A stretch of DNA of 17,337 nt from NCBI GenBank assembly GCA_031553655.1, contig JAVBLG010000102.1:1-17337 (forward strand), given 5' to 3'. A program made the translations under genes and the position numbers. Below the pieces are notes generated by a model. It was not told where the DNA came from. It saw only the letters and a program-made list of their open reading frames with translations, and did not search any database. Positions 7,394 through 14,904 of this stretch are shown piece by piece (position 1 is the first letter of the stretch; each line of letters opens with the position of its first letter). The stretch is from JAVBLG01 sp031553655. Lineage in GTDB: Bacteria > Desulfobacterota > Desulfovibrionia > Desulfovibrionales > Desulfovibrionaceae.

Positions 7394-7434
7394 ACACTGT
7401 CCAGAGCCTTTTGTGAATGAAATTAGTACAAGAC

Positions 7435-7467
7435 TCTGACGGCCAGGATGTGGCCCGGACCGTCAGA
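7435..7467. terminator. Hairpin between convergent genes
   Basis: TCTGACGG (7435-7442) and CCGTCAGA (7460-7467) form a perfect 8-bp stem, with an internal GGCC/GGCC pairing in the loop. It sits in the 86-bp gap where the UPF0126 and DHH genes converge and could act as a bidirectional terminator. There is no strong T-run on either side. Confidence 0.45.
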
Positions 7468-7479
7468 TTGGCCAAAAGT

Positions 7480-8487
7480 TTAAGGTGCTGCCAGCAGCGT
7501 ACAGGCGGTTTCACAGTTTTTTTCCAGGCGCGACTGGATGAAAATTCCCAGCTTGTCTTTGGCTACCGGCGGGTCAAATTCGGCTCTGGCCATGGTTTTG
7601 TGCCCACCAGCCCCGCCAAGATCGCCAAAGCGACTGGAGGCGAACTGTCCGATGTCGCGGCTGCCGTCGCTGCGGAAGACAATTACGGCCCGTCCCTTGT
7701 AGCAACCTGCGATGGCCACCCATCGCAGACCGTGGATACGGGTGAAAAAGTCGGCTATGGCCACCAGAATGTCCGAGCTGGTAACCTTGCCGACAAATGC
7801 GTAGCAGCCCTTGTTTTTAGTTGTGTGCAGCGAGCGCATGGCCTTGCTGAACCAGGGCAGCCATTGAATCAGGTATTCACTGCGTAAAATGCGCCGCAGC
7901 AGAATCATGTCGGCATAGCGGGTCAGGTATTGGTAGGCTCTCAAATCCGCTTCGCCCCCGGCACGTTCAAAGGCGGCGGTGTCGGTACGTATACCGTAGA
8001 GCATGGCCGTGGCCAGCAGACGCCCCGGTTTTATTTTTAAATATTCCAAAGCCCTGGTAAAAATTGTGCAGGTGGCCCCGTATTCGGGGTGAATGTAACT
8101 TACGGGTCTTTCTTCGGCTGTGGTACCGTCGGGTTGCAGGGGGTGATGATCGATAATCAGGGAAAATTTAAGATTTTTGAAGGCTTCATTATGATGGGGC
8201 TGGGAATCTACCATGGCGAAATGGTCAAACATGCCGCCCATTTCCGGAATCCACTGTTTTACGGGAATACGCAGATATCGAATCATGGCCAGATTGTCCG
8301 GCCTGGTTATTTCGTTCACGGCGGCAATGGTCACTCTGGCCACCCGGCGGCCGATAATGCGCTTGAGGGCCATGGCCGCGCCAAGGGCGTCCGGGTCGGC
8401 GGATATGACGATGCACCAGCTTTCCTCTTTTTTAAGAAGAGAGAATACCTTGTCCAAAAAGGAAGCTTTACTTTTGCCCTGCGTCAT
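7480..8487 (-). CDS. DHH-family phosphoesterase (NrnA-like)
   Basis: A 335-residue cytoplasmic phosphoesterase of the DHH/DHHA1 superfamily. Family members hydrolyse short oligoribonucleotides, 3'-phosphoadenosine-5'-phosphate or cyclic dinucleotides; the substrate cannot be fixed from sequence. Metal-binding motifs appear in order: DPDALGAA at 31-38, an Asp at 94 in FAMVDSQPHH, the IIDHH signature at 111-115, and GIRTDTAAF with D169. The C-terminal DHHA1 domain carries GGAGGHKTMARAE. The start was set at the ATG at 8487 because GAGGAA precedes it and its ATGA overlaps the stop of the upstream CbiR-like gene by 4 bp, indicating translational coupling. An in-frame start at 8607 would lie deep inside that gene. 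Confidence 0.88.
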   Translation of the reverse strand: MTQGKSKASFLDKVFSLLKKEESWCIVISADPDALGAAMALKRIIGRRVARVTIAAVNEITRPDNLAMIRYLRIPVKQWIPEMGGMFDHFAMVDSQPHHNEAFKNLKFSLIIDHHPLQPDGTTAEERPVSYIHPEYGATCTIFTRALEYLKIKPGRLLATAMLYGIRTDTAAFERAGGEADLRAYQYLTRYADMILLRRILRSEYLIQWLPWFSKAMRSLHTTKNKGCYAFVGKVTSSDILVAIADFFTRIHGLRWVAIAGCYKGRAVIVFRSDGSRDIGQFASSRFGDLGGAGGHKTMARAEFDPPVAKDKLGIFIQSRLEKNCETACTLLAAP

Positions 8488-9197
8488 TGTTTCCTCGTTA
8501 TTTCGGCCAGCATGGGTATGGAGCTTTCCACCCCGTGCCAATTGAAAATTTCCAGCACATGAATCGTGCCCGGCGGCAGCAGGGCGGCAATGCGTTTTGC
8601 CGCGCAAAGCTCATTTTCGGCCAGCATGGTCAGGGGAAGGTGTTGATCCTGACTGCCGGGGGCGCTCCAGTGCGCAATTACGGCCTTGCTTAAAAGTCTG
8701 TGATCGGACAACAGTGATTTTTGTTTATAGCCCAGCAGGTGTCCGATATCAAGGCAAAGGCCGAATTTTTCCCATATGTCCGGTTCGAGCCCGCACAGAT
8801 CCGAATCCGCCGTATTTTCCAGCAGAGGCTTTATTGGGCTGAATTTGCGCCATATATTGTGAAACCCACGCAGTATGGCGCATTGTTTTTCGTTTTCCTT
8901 CAGCCCAGGCGGATGTAGTACCGCATATTTCACAGGCAAAAAGCTCACCTTGTCGGCCACGGCCAGGGCTGTTTGCGCGGCACCTTCCCCGGATTGCCAC
9001 GGCAGATCAAAGGGCAGATGAATATGCCATTTGAGAGGCAGGTCGGCCAAGTTTTCCGGCAAATCCTCCGGGCCGTAGGCAAGGCAGGCCCGGCTTTCAA
9101 AAAAGCAGAGCGCCACCTCGTCCACGCGCCCGGCCAGAAAACGGGCATTTTCGGCCACATTGGCCGGGATTACAAAGGATGGGGCGGCCACAGCCAT
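8484..9197 (-). CDS. cbiR: CbiR-like TIM-barrel protein (AP endonuclease 2 superfamily)
   Basis: A 237-residue protein with the pattern of a metal-dependent xylose isomerase/AP-endonuclease-2 TIM barrel. Likely metal-site segments are WHIHLPFDLPW at 57-67, AVLHPPG near 92-98, PLLENT with E127, LCLDIGHLL with D150 and H153, HWSAP with H176, QHLPLT with H186, and VLEIF with E216. The PSFVIPANVAENARFLAGRV start and overall order resemble CbiR, the cobamide-remodelling hydrolase that opens the nucleotide loop of cobamides, which occurs in Desulfovibrio relatives. The family call is firmer than the substrate. The ATG at 9197 was chosen because GAGGAG (9204-9209) lies 6 bases upstream; an ATG at 9251 would add 18 residues and lacks a good site. 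It overlaps the DHH gene by 4 bp. Confidence 0.68.
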   Translation of the reverse strand: MAVAAPSFVIPANVAENARFLAGRVDEVALCFFESRACLAYGPEDLPENLADLPLKWHIHLPFDLPWQSGEGAAQTALAVADKVSFLPVKYAVLHPPGLKENEKQCAILRGFHNIWRKFSPIKPLLENTADSDLCGLEPDIWEKFGLCLDIGHLLGYKQKSLLSDHRLLSKAVIAHWSAPGSQDQHLPLTMLAENELCAAKRIAALLPPGTIHVLEIFNWHGVESSIPMLAEITRKQ

Positions 9198-9308
9198 ATA
9201 AGGCTCCTCGCCATAGCCGACCTGGCAGGGCTGACGCATCTTATTTTGCATACTAACAAAATCATCCGTTTAAGGTGATTAATCGCAGCGCTTGCGCGAT
9301 TTGAGTAC

Positions 9309-9393
9309 GGCGTCGCTACGCTCCGCCTAGTTACGAATGCTAGCGCATTCGAGCACTTGCTGATGCAAGTGCCTCGGGCCTCCGCGCTGAGGC
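9309..9393. repeat. Cluster of small perfect hairpins
   Basis: Four stems follow one another: GGCG/CGCC (9309-9327), CGAATGC-TAGC-GCATTCG (9334-9351, 7 bp), GCACTTGC-TGAT-GCAAGTGC (9353-9372, 8 bp) and GCCTC/GAGGC (9378-9393). They occupy most of the gap between the mutase gene and the CbiR-like gene, both on the minus strand, so they would lie in an intergenic RNA. No T-run follows. They could separate expression of the two genes or be a degenerate dispersed repeat. Confidence 0.55.
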
Positions 9394-9438
9394 GCGTCAG
9401 CCCTGGCCGCCCTGGTTTTCATAATAGCTTTTCGGCTT

Positions 9439-9453
9439 ATAATGGTCCATTAT
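9439..9453. promoter_or_regulatory. Perfect 7-1-7 palindrome at the mutase stop codon
   Basis: ATAATGGTCCATTAT is a perfect 7-base inverted repeat around one base and overlaps the mutase stop codon. It is adjacent to another imperfect hairpin (9420-9443). It may be part of an mRNA 3'-end structure or a protein-binding site; the sequence alone cannot decide. Confidence 0.3.
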
Positions 9454-10826
9454 GATTTTGATATTTCTTTTTTGGCGTTTTCCACGCAAGATTTTATGAC
9501 GGTTTCCATTTCATCTTTTATTTCGGCCAGGCGGGCCGCATTTTCGGCTTCAAAGCGTAGAACCAGTACTGGTTGTGTATTTGAGGCGCGCACCAGGCCC
9601 CAGCCATCGTCAAAAGACACTCTTGCGCCGTCGATGTCATATGTGTTATATTTAGCTTTAAAATTTTCTCTGGCCATGCTTACGGCTCTTTCTTTGCACG
9701 AGTCAGGGCAAGGAAGTTGTATTTCCCTGGTGGAAAAGGCGAGTGGCCATCCGGGCATTTCGGTAAGTTTTTCGGTGCTGCGGCTCAAAATGCCCAGAAG
9801 ACGGGCCGCGCCGTATATGGCGTCGTCAAAGCCGTGCCATTGATCGTCAAAAAACATGTGCCCGGACAACTCGCCGGCCAAGGGGGCACCTGTTTCTTGC
9901 ATTTTGGCCTTGACCACGGAGTGGCCGGTGATCCACATTAGCGGATCTCCGCCGCGGTTGCGGATGTCTTTGAACAAGCGGTCGGAACATTTTACGTCGG
10001 CTATGATTTGCGAGCCGGGCCTGCGGGCCAGCAGCTCTCGGGCGTATATAGCCAACAGTTCATCGCCGTTCAGGAGGCGTCCCGCGGCGTCCACCACGCC
10101 CAGGCGATCGGCGTCACCGTCAAGGCCGATGCCTACCTCCGCCCCTTCGGCGGCTACTTTGGCGATGAGGTCGGTCATATTGGCCTCAATTGTAGGGTCG
10201 GGATGGTGGTTGGGGAAATTTCCGTCGGGTTCGCAATACAGGGGCACGGTTTCGGCCCCGAGGCGTCTGAGAATGTCCAGCATGGCTGGGCCTCCGGCTC
10301 CGTTACCGGCGTCAACCACGACTTTGATCGGTCTGGCCAGGCTTGTGCCCGAGGTTACGGCGTCAATATAGGCCGGCATTATGTCATGCTCGCAGATGAG
10401 CCCGTTGCCCGACGGGAATGCATTGTTTTCAAAAATGGTTCGTATTTTTTGTATTTCCGTTCCGTATATAGTTGTAAATCCCGACCATATTTTGAAACCG
10501 TTATATTCCGGCGGATTGTGGCTGGCGGTAATCATTACTCCGGCGGATTTTCCCAGGTGTTTGACGGCGAAATAGAGCACAGGAGTGGGAACCATGCCGA
10601 TGTTTATTACATCGACGCCGCTCGCGGACAACCCATCCGCCAGCGCATGGTTGAAGGAGGGTGATGACGGACGACAATCTCGTCCAACAACGGCGCTTTG
10701 ATGCCCGCATTGCAGAAAATAGGCCCCAAGGGTTTGGCCGAGCCGCCGCACCCATTCAAGGTCGAAATCAACGTCAACAATGCCGCGGATGTCGTAAGCG
10801 CGAAAAATGTGGTTCTGTGAAGGCAT
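9450..10826 (-). CDS. Phosphomannomutase/phosphoglucomutase
   Basis: A 458-residue alpha-D-phosphohexomutase, which interconverts hexose 1- and 6-phosphates (glucose or mannose) for surface polysaccharide and nucleotide-sugar synthesis in the cytoplasm. Family motifs are complete: FRAYDIRG at the N-terminus, the phosphoserine loop TASHNP with S102, the metal loop DGDADR at 236-241, the sugar-binding GELSGH at 318-323, and the C-terminal phosphate-binding RASNTQPVLVLRFE near 413-426. Length and order fit the bifunctional AlgC/ManB type. The ATG at 10826 has GGGAG (10835-10839) 8 bases upstream. A TTG five codons earlier lies within that ribosome site and is rejected. It is divergent from hflK across an 85-bp intergenic region. 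Confidence 0.94.
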   Translation of the reverse strand: MPSQNHIFRAYDIRGIVDVDFDLEWVRRLGQTLGAYFLQCGHQSAVVGRDCRPSSPSFNHALADGLSASGVDVINIGMVPTPVLYFAVKHLGKSAGVMITASHNPPEYNGFKIWSGFTTIYGTEIQKIRTIFENNAFPSGNGLICEHDIMPAYIDAVTSGTSLARPIKVVVDAGNGAGGPAMLDILRRLGAETVPLYCEPDGNFPNHHPDPTIEANMTDLIAKVAAEGAEVGIGLDGDADRLGVVDAAGRLLNGDELLAIYARELLARRPGSQIIADVKCSDRLFKDIRNRGGDPLMWITGHSVVKAKMQETGAPLAGELSGHMFFDDQWHGFDDAIYGAARLLGILSRSTEKLTEMPGWPLAFSTREIQLPCPDSCKERAVSMARENFKAKYNTYDIDGARVSFDDGWGLVRASNTQPVLVLRFEAENAARLAEIKDEMETVIKSCVENAKKEISKS

Positions 10827-10873
10827 TTTCGATTCTCCCAAAGGTGAGTAAATATTTTATAAGTTCGCATAGC

Positions 10874-10902
10874 TTGACCTATGAAGACATGCGACCTATT
10901 TT
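10874..10902 (+). promoter_or_regulatory. Candidate sigma-70 promoter for hflKC
   Basis: TTGACC at 10874-10879 and TATTTT at 10897-10902 are 17 bp apart, a good sigma-70 fit in the divergent gap. Transcription would start near 10909, almost at the hflK ATG (10912), so the GAGG ribosome site at 10904-10907 would be left out and the message would be nearly leaderless. That makes the call tentative. Confidence 0.3.
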
Positions 10903-10911
10903 TGAGGTACT

Positions 10912-12072
10912 ATGAACTGGGATTGGGACAAACTGCAAGAAAAACGTCAGAGGCAGCCTCGGGCCGGAAAAGGTTGGGGCAACGACAACGGCAATGACAA
11001 CGGCGGCGACGGCGGCAAGGATCGCGAAGATCCCAAACGCAACCCCGTAAATTTGCCTGATTTTACCTCCGACCCCCTGCGTCGCATGAAGTCGTTCAAC
11101 TCTATGGGCGGCAAGGGCTTTTTTTGGCTGGGAGGCGGTCTTTTAATTCTTTGGCTGCTCTCGGGGATTTATATCATAAATCCTGATGAAGAGGGAGTGG
11201 TATTACGCTTTGGCCGTTACGACCGCACGGTCGGCCCAGGCCCGCACTACCATATCCCCTTCCCTGTGGAGAATGTGTACAAGCCCAAGGTTACGCAGGT
11301 TTTGCGCAGCGAAGTGGGGTTCCGGTCCATCGGCAAGGGCACCACTTTTCAACAGGGGCAAGGCCGCCCCATGCCCGAGGAGGCTTCCATGCTCACGGGC
11401 GATGAAAACATTGTTAACGTGCAGTTCAGTGTGCAGTATAAAATTAAAGATGCTGTGGAATATCTTTTTAATGTAACCGATCAGGCCGCTGTTGTACGCA
11501 ATGCGGCCGAGGCGGCCATGCGCGAGGTTATCGGCAAAAGCATGATCGACTCGGCTCTTACGGACGGCAAGCTCAAGATACAGGGCGACGCCACCGAATT
11601 ATTGCAAAGTATACTTGACCGTTACGAAGTTGGCGTGGCTGTTTTGGCCGTGCAGCTTCAGGACGTGCATCCGCCCCAGGGCGTTATTGACGCCTTCAAG
11701 GACGTTGCCTCCGCCAGAGAAGACAAGAGCAGAATTATCAACGAGGCCGAAGCCTACCGCAACGAACTGCTGCCAAAGGCTCGCGGCCAGGCTGCGGAAA
11801 TTGTAAACCAGGCTCAGGCTTACCGCGAAACTCGCATTCTCAATTCCGATGGCGAAAGCAAGCGTTTTCTGGCTGTTTTGACAGAATACGAAAAAGCCAA
11901 GGATGTGACTAAAAAACGTCTTTATTTTGAAACAATAGAAGAGATTCTTTCTAATATTGAAACTGAAAAACTTATTCTGCCCAAAGGCGCGGCGGAGAAG
12001 ATGTTCCCGTTGCTCCCGCTCGATCGGGCAAAAGCCGCGCCCAAACCGGGAACGGCTGGGGGGGCTGAATAA
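10912..12072 (+). CDS. hflK: HflK, SPFH-domain subunit of the HflKC membrane complex
   Basis: A 386-residue inner-membrane protein that assembles with HflC around the FtsH protease and modulates degradation of membrane proteins. The N-terminal cytoplasmic tail (1-65) is rich in Asn, Gly and Asp, as in other HflK proteins. One membrane helix follows at about 68-90 (FFWLGGGLLILWLLSGIYII). Next comes the SPFH/Band 7 domain starting INPDEEGVVLRFGRY, with GPGPHYHIPFPVE, and a long charged helical region with AEAYRNELLPKARGQAAEI. GAGG precedes the ATG. The stop codon directly abuts the hflC start, a classic operon pair. Confidence 0.95.
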   Translation: MNWDWDKLQEKRQRQPRAGKGWGNDNGNDNGGDGGKDREDPKRNPVNLPDFTSDPLRRMKSFNSMGGKGFFWLGGGLLILWLLSGIYIINPDEEGVVLRFGRYDRTVGPGPHYHIPFPVENVYKPKVTQVLRSEVGFRSIGKGTTFQQGQGRPMPEEASMLTGDENIVNVQFSVQYKIKDAVEYLFNVTDQAAVVRNAAEAAMREVIGKSMIDSALTDGKLKIQGDATELLQSILDRYEVGVAVLAVQLQDVHPPQGVIDAFKDVASAREDKSRIINEAEAYRNELLPKARGQAAEIVNQAQAYRETRILNSDGESKRFLAVLTEYEKAKDVTKKRLYFETIEEILSNIETEKLILPKGAAEKMFPLLPLDRAKAAPKPGTAGGAE

Positions 12073-12921
12073 ATGCGAAACAATTCCCTGGCTATAGTAG
12101 CCGCCATTGTGGTGTTTGTGCTTGTGGCCTCACAGAGCTTTTTCACGGTTCATCAAACCCAGAAAGCCCTTGTGCTCCAACTTGGCGAACCCATAGACAA
12201 GGTTTACGGCCCGGGGCTGCATTTTAAGCTGCCCTTTGTGCAAAATGTGGTCTATTTTGACGCGCGCATCCTCGACTACGACGCTCGTTCGGCCGAGGCG
12301 CTCACTGTGGATAAAAAGGCCATTGTTCTGGACAACTACGCTCGTTGGCGTATTGCCAACCCGCTGCAGTTCTACCGCACCATGCGCACCATACCCGGGG
12401 CGCAGGCCAGGTTGGACGACGTTGTTTACTCGCAATTACGCGCTCTGGTTGGGGGATATACCCTCACCGAGGTTGTATCCTCGCACAGGGCGAAAATAAT
12501 GGAAGAAGTCACCAAAAAAGTAGCCGGGCTTATGAACGGCTTCGGTGTTGAAGTTGTGGACGTGCGCATCAAACGCACGGATTTGCCGCTGGAAAACCAG
12601 CGGGCTATCTTCGGCCGCATGAGGGCCGAGAGAGAACGGCAGGCCAAGCAATACCGCTCCGAAGGCGTGGAAGAATCCACCCGCATCCGTTCGGACGCGG
12701 ACAGGCAAAGAGCCGTGGAATTGGCTGAAGCCGCACGCAAGTCTGAAATTCTACGCGGCGAAGGCGATGCCATTGCCGCAAAAACATATGCCGACGCCTT
12801 CAACAAGTCCGCTGAATTCTTTGAGTTCCAACGCGGCCTTGAAGCTTTGCGCAAATCTTTGCGCAACAACAGCCGGGTAATAATCTCCCAGGATGACCAG
12901 CTGTTAAAACCATTACGATGA
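12073..12921 (+). CDS. hflC: HflC, SPFH-domain subunit of the HflKC membrane complex
   Basis: A 282-residue partner of HflK. A single N-terminal membrane helix (residues 6-24, LAIVAAIVVFVLVASQSFF) is followed by the SPFH/Band 7 domain: VHQTQKALVLQLGEP, GPGLHFKLPFVQNV, and VVDVRIKRTDLP near 160-172. The coiled-coil segment has RMRAERERQAKQYRSEG and EGDAIAAKTYADAF. The ATG immediately follows the hflK stop with no gap; the GGGGGGGCTGA stretch at the hflK 3' end supplies the ribosome site. The next gene starts 12 bases after the stop, so the three are probably co-transcribed. Confidence 0.95.
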   Translation: MRNNSLAIVAAIVVFVLVASQSFFTVHQTQKALVLQLGEPIDKVYGPGLHFKLPFVQNVVYFDARILDYDARSAEALTVDKKAIVLDNYARWRIANPLQFYRTMRTIPGAQARLDDVVYSQLRALVGGYTLTEVVSSHRAKIMEEVTKKVAGLMNGFGVEVVDVRIKRTDLPLENQRAIFGRMRAERERQAKQYRSEGVEESTRIRSDADRQRAVELAEAARKSEILRGEGDAIAAKTYADAFNKSAEFFEFQRGLEALRKSLRNNSRVIISQDDQLLKPLR

Positions 12922-12933
12922 AGGTTTGAGAAA

Positions 12934-13629
12934 ATGTCTTTATTTAAAGACCCGTACGAGCGAATCAAATTCGCCACCAACACCCGCACCCAAGTGGAAC
13001 TTGCCGAGGTGCTGGATATACGTCAATCAAGCATTTCAGATGCCAAGCGGCGCAATTCTGTGCCTGCCGACTGGTATATGAAATTGTTTGAAAAATTCGG
13101 GCTGAATCCGGATTGGCTGAAACATGGCTCCGGCCCCCTTTACCTGCGCACCGAGCAAGGATATCAGGCGGTGGACGCTCCGCTGAGCGGAGTGGCCGAA
13201 GAACCGGCCTATTACGGAGAGCCCCTGGCTAAAGCCGCTTTTTCAACAGTTTATGGCATGGTTTGCCCTTTCAAGGATGGGCATGCCGTACCTCCGCTTC
13301 CGGCTCTGGGCAAAATAGTGCTGCCGCAGTCTTTTGCCGGCAACGGCGTGACCGTGCTGCGTATGGACGCTTCCAATATGGAACCTTCCATGCGCCGGGG
13401 GTCGTACGTGGGCGTGGATACCGCGTCCACCAACCCCGTATCGGGCGATGCCTTTGCCATTTATGAGCCGAATGAAGGCATTACAATTAAAAGAGTGTTT
13501 CTTGACAATGACAACAACTGCTATATTTTGCGCTCCGATGCTCCCGAATTCCCTTCGAGAAATATTGCCATTGATTCGCTTCACGGCAGAGTCATGGGGC
13601 GTATTGTATGGGTTTTGCAAAATTTTTAA
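12934..13629 (+). CDS. CI/LexA-like HTH regulator with S24-type C-terminal domain
   Basis: A 231-residue predicted DNA-binding regulator. Residues about 5-65 match the phage CI repressor helix-turn-helix type (TRTQVELAEVLDIRQSSISD, then VPADWYMKLFEKFGLNPDWL). Residues about 125-231 match the S24/LexA domain, with DASNMEPSMRRGSYVGVD and GDAFAIYEPNEGITIKRVF. The lysine of the usual Ser-Lys dyad is present (K186). At the expected Ser-Met-x-Pro position it reads SNMEP, so Asn148 occupies the usual nucleophile place and Ser147 is shifted by one. Autocleavage is therefore doubtful. No phage genes surround it. It follows hflC by 12 bases, suggesting a host regulator expressed with hflKC. Targets are unknown. 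Confidence 0.82.
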   Translation: MSLFKDPYERIKFATNTRTQVELAEVLDIRQSSISDAKRRNSVPADWYMKLFEKFGLNPDWLKHGSGPLYLRTEQGYQAVDAPLSGVAEEPAYYGEPLAKAAFSTVYGMVCPFKDGHAVPPLPALGKIVLPQSFAGNGVTVLRMDASNMEPSMRRGSYVGVDTASTNPVSGDAFAIYEPNEGITIKRVFLDNDNNCYILRSDAPEFPSRNIAIDSLHGRVMGRIVWVLQNF

Positions 13630-13651
13630 CAGGATATCCTGGAATATATTC
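13630..13651. promoter_or_regulatory. Two adjacent perfect palindromes (possible operators)
   Basis: CAGGATATCCTG (13630-13641) is a perfect 12-bp palindrome and abuts GAATATATTC (13642-13651), a perfect 10-bp one. They begin right after the regulator stop codon and lie about 50 bases upstream of the lytic transglycosylase start. They could be operator sites for the adjacent repressor-like protein; this is inference from symmetry and position. Confidence 0.35.
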
Positions 13652-13698
13652 AGGTAACATATAGTTTCAAAAGTAAAATACTACAGGTGTTATTTCCC

Positions 13699-14898
13699 GT
13701 GGAATTCAACGTTATCGGAATTTCTCGCGTTTTTAGGCGGATATACACCTCGGTTCTGGTGCTTGGCGTCTTCTTGATGATGACGTCATGCACCAGGACT
13801 CCGGAAAACAATACGGAAGAACAGGGCGAAAATTCTTTCAAGGCCTCAGTGAAGCCTCCGGCTGTACCTGCGGTTTCGGCCGCAAAGCCGGAGGTTTTTT
13901 CCGTTGTGCCGGAAGTTTGGAGGCCTATGGCCTACCGTCTGGCTGCTGACGGCCTGAGTGGGCCGGATGTGGACGATTTTTTTATTCGCATCGGTGACAC
14001 CCCATCGCAAGACCCCATGGGGCGCAAAATAAAGGAGCTTTACACCCGCAAGTTTGTGAAGCGCCCCCCAGCTGATCCCTCGGCCCCACGGGTTCCGCGT
14101 CCCATTTTCTACAAGAATGTGGTTACGGATGAAAACGCCGCCAAATGCCGCGAATTCATAAGTGCCAATGAAGAATACTTCGCGGCGTCCGAAGCGCGTT
14201 TCGGCGTGCCCAGAGAGATAGCCGCTGCTCTGCTTTTTGTGGAAACAAGGCTTGGTTCGTCGCTGGGCTCGCAGCCCGCCGCCTTTACCTTGGCCAGCAT
14301 GGCTTATAGCCGTGTTCCGCAAAACATAGACCAATGGTTTGGCGAACTGCCCGGATATGAGGAACATCTGGACTGGATGGTCGAAATCATGCCCCGCCGG
14401 GCCGACTGGGCCTATAAGGAATTGCGCGCCCTGCTTACTCATGCCCGAGCCAACCGGCTCGACCCGCTGTCCATGCCCGGTTCTATTTACGGAGCAATAG
14501 GCATGTGCCAGTTTATGCCCTCCAACCTTACCGCCTATGCCGCCGACGGCAACGGCGACGGCGTGATCGATCTTTTCACCTTGCCCGACGCTCTGGCCAG
14601 CCTTTCCAACTATCTGGTAAAACACGGCTGGAAGCCCGACATAAGCCGCGAAACTCAGCACGCCATCTTGAAGCGTTATAATAACGCTGATATCTACGCC
14701 AATACCATAATAGCCCTTTCCGACAAGGTGGCCGGAAAAGATCTGCCCCTGCCCATGTATGTCAAAAAACAGGCCAAAAATAAGGCGGTTGCCAAGGTAA
14801 ATGCCCCAGTCAAAGGGGTGGTTAAGACCAAAGCTTCGACCAAGAGAGTTGCCGCGAAGCAGCCCAGCGGCAGGGCAGCGGTTGTTAAACAGAAATAA
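13699..14898 (+). CDS. MltB-like lytic murein transglycosylase, probable lipoprotein
   Basis: A 399-residue enzyme expected to cleave peptidoglycan glycan strands at the outer-membrane periplasmic face, forming 1,6-anhydromuramyl ends. The N-terminus has basic residues, a hydrophobic core (IYTSVLVLGVFLMM) and a lipobox-like MTSC with Cys31. The SLT_2/MltB domain carries the catalytic glutamate in LFVETRLG (E182), DQWFGELPGYEEHLDWMVE, and the family motif GAIGMCQFMPSN followed by YAADGNGDGVIDLF. The last 40 residues are a lysine-rich tail with Ala/Val/Pro, perhaps for binding anionic polymers. The start is uncertain: the GTG at 13699 has AGGTG 9 bases upstream, while a GTG at 13687 lacks a site. 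Confidence 0.87.
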   Translation: MEFNVIGISRVFRRIYTSVLVLGVFLMMTSCTRTPENNTEEQGENSFKASVKPPAVPAVSAAKPEVFSVVPEVWRPMAYRLAADGLSGPDVDDFFIRIGDTPSQDPMGRKIKELYTRKFVKRPPADPSAPRVPRPIFYKNVVTDENAAKCREFISANEEYFAASEARFGVPREIAAALLFVETRLGSSLGSQPAAFTLASMAYSRVPQNIDQWFGELPGYEEHLDWMVEIMPRRADWAYKELRALLTHARANRLDPLSMPGSIYGAIGMCQFMPSNLTAYAADGNGDGVIDLFTLPDALASLSNYLVKHGWKPDISRETQHAILKRYNNADIYANTIIALSDKVAGKDLPLPMYVKKQAKNKAVAKVNAPVKGVVKTKASTKRVAAKQPSGRAAVVKQK

Positions 14899-14904
14899 TC
14901 GCCT

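Noticed and set aside
10008..10664. 218-codon plus-strand open frame opposite the mutase gene
   Set aside because: Antisense to conserved phosphohexomutase motifs, with no ribosome-binding site or domain.
12934..13629. Prophage remnant suggested by the CI-like regulator
   Set aside because: No integrase, attachment site or other phage gene is nearby, and it is tightly linked to hflKC.
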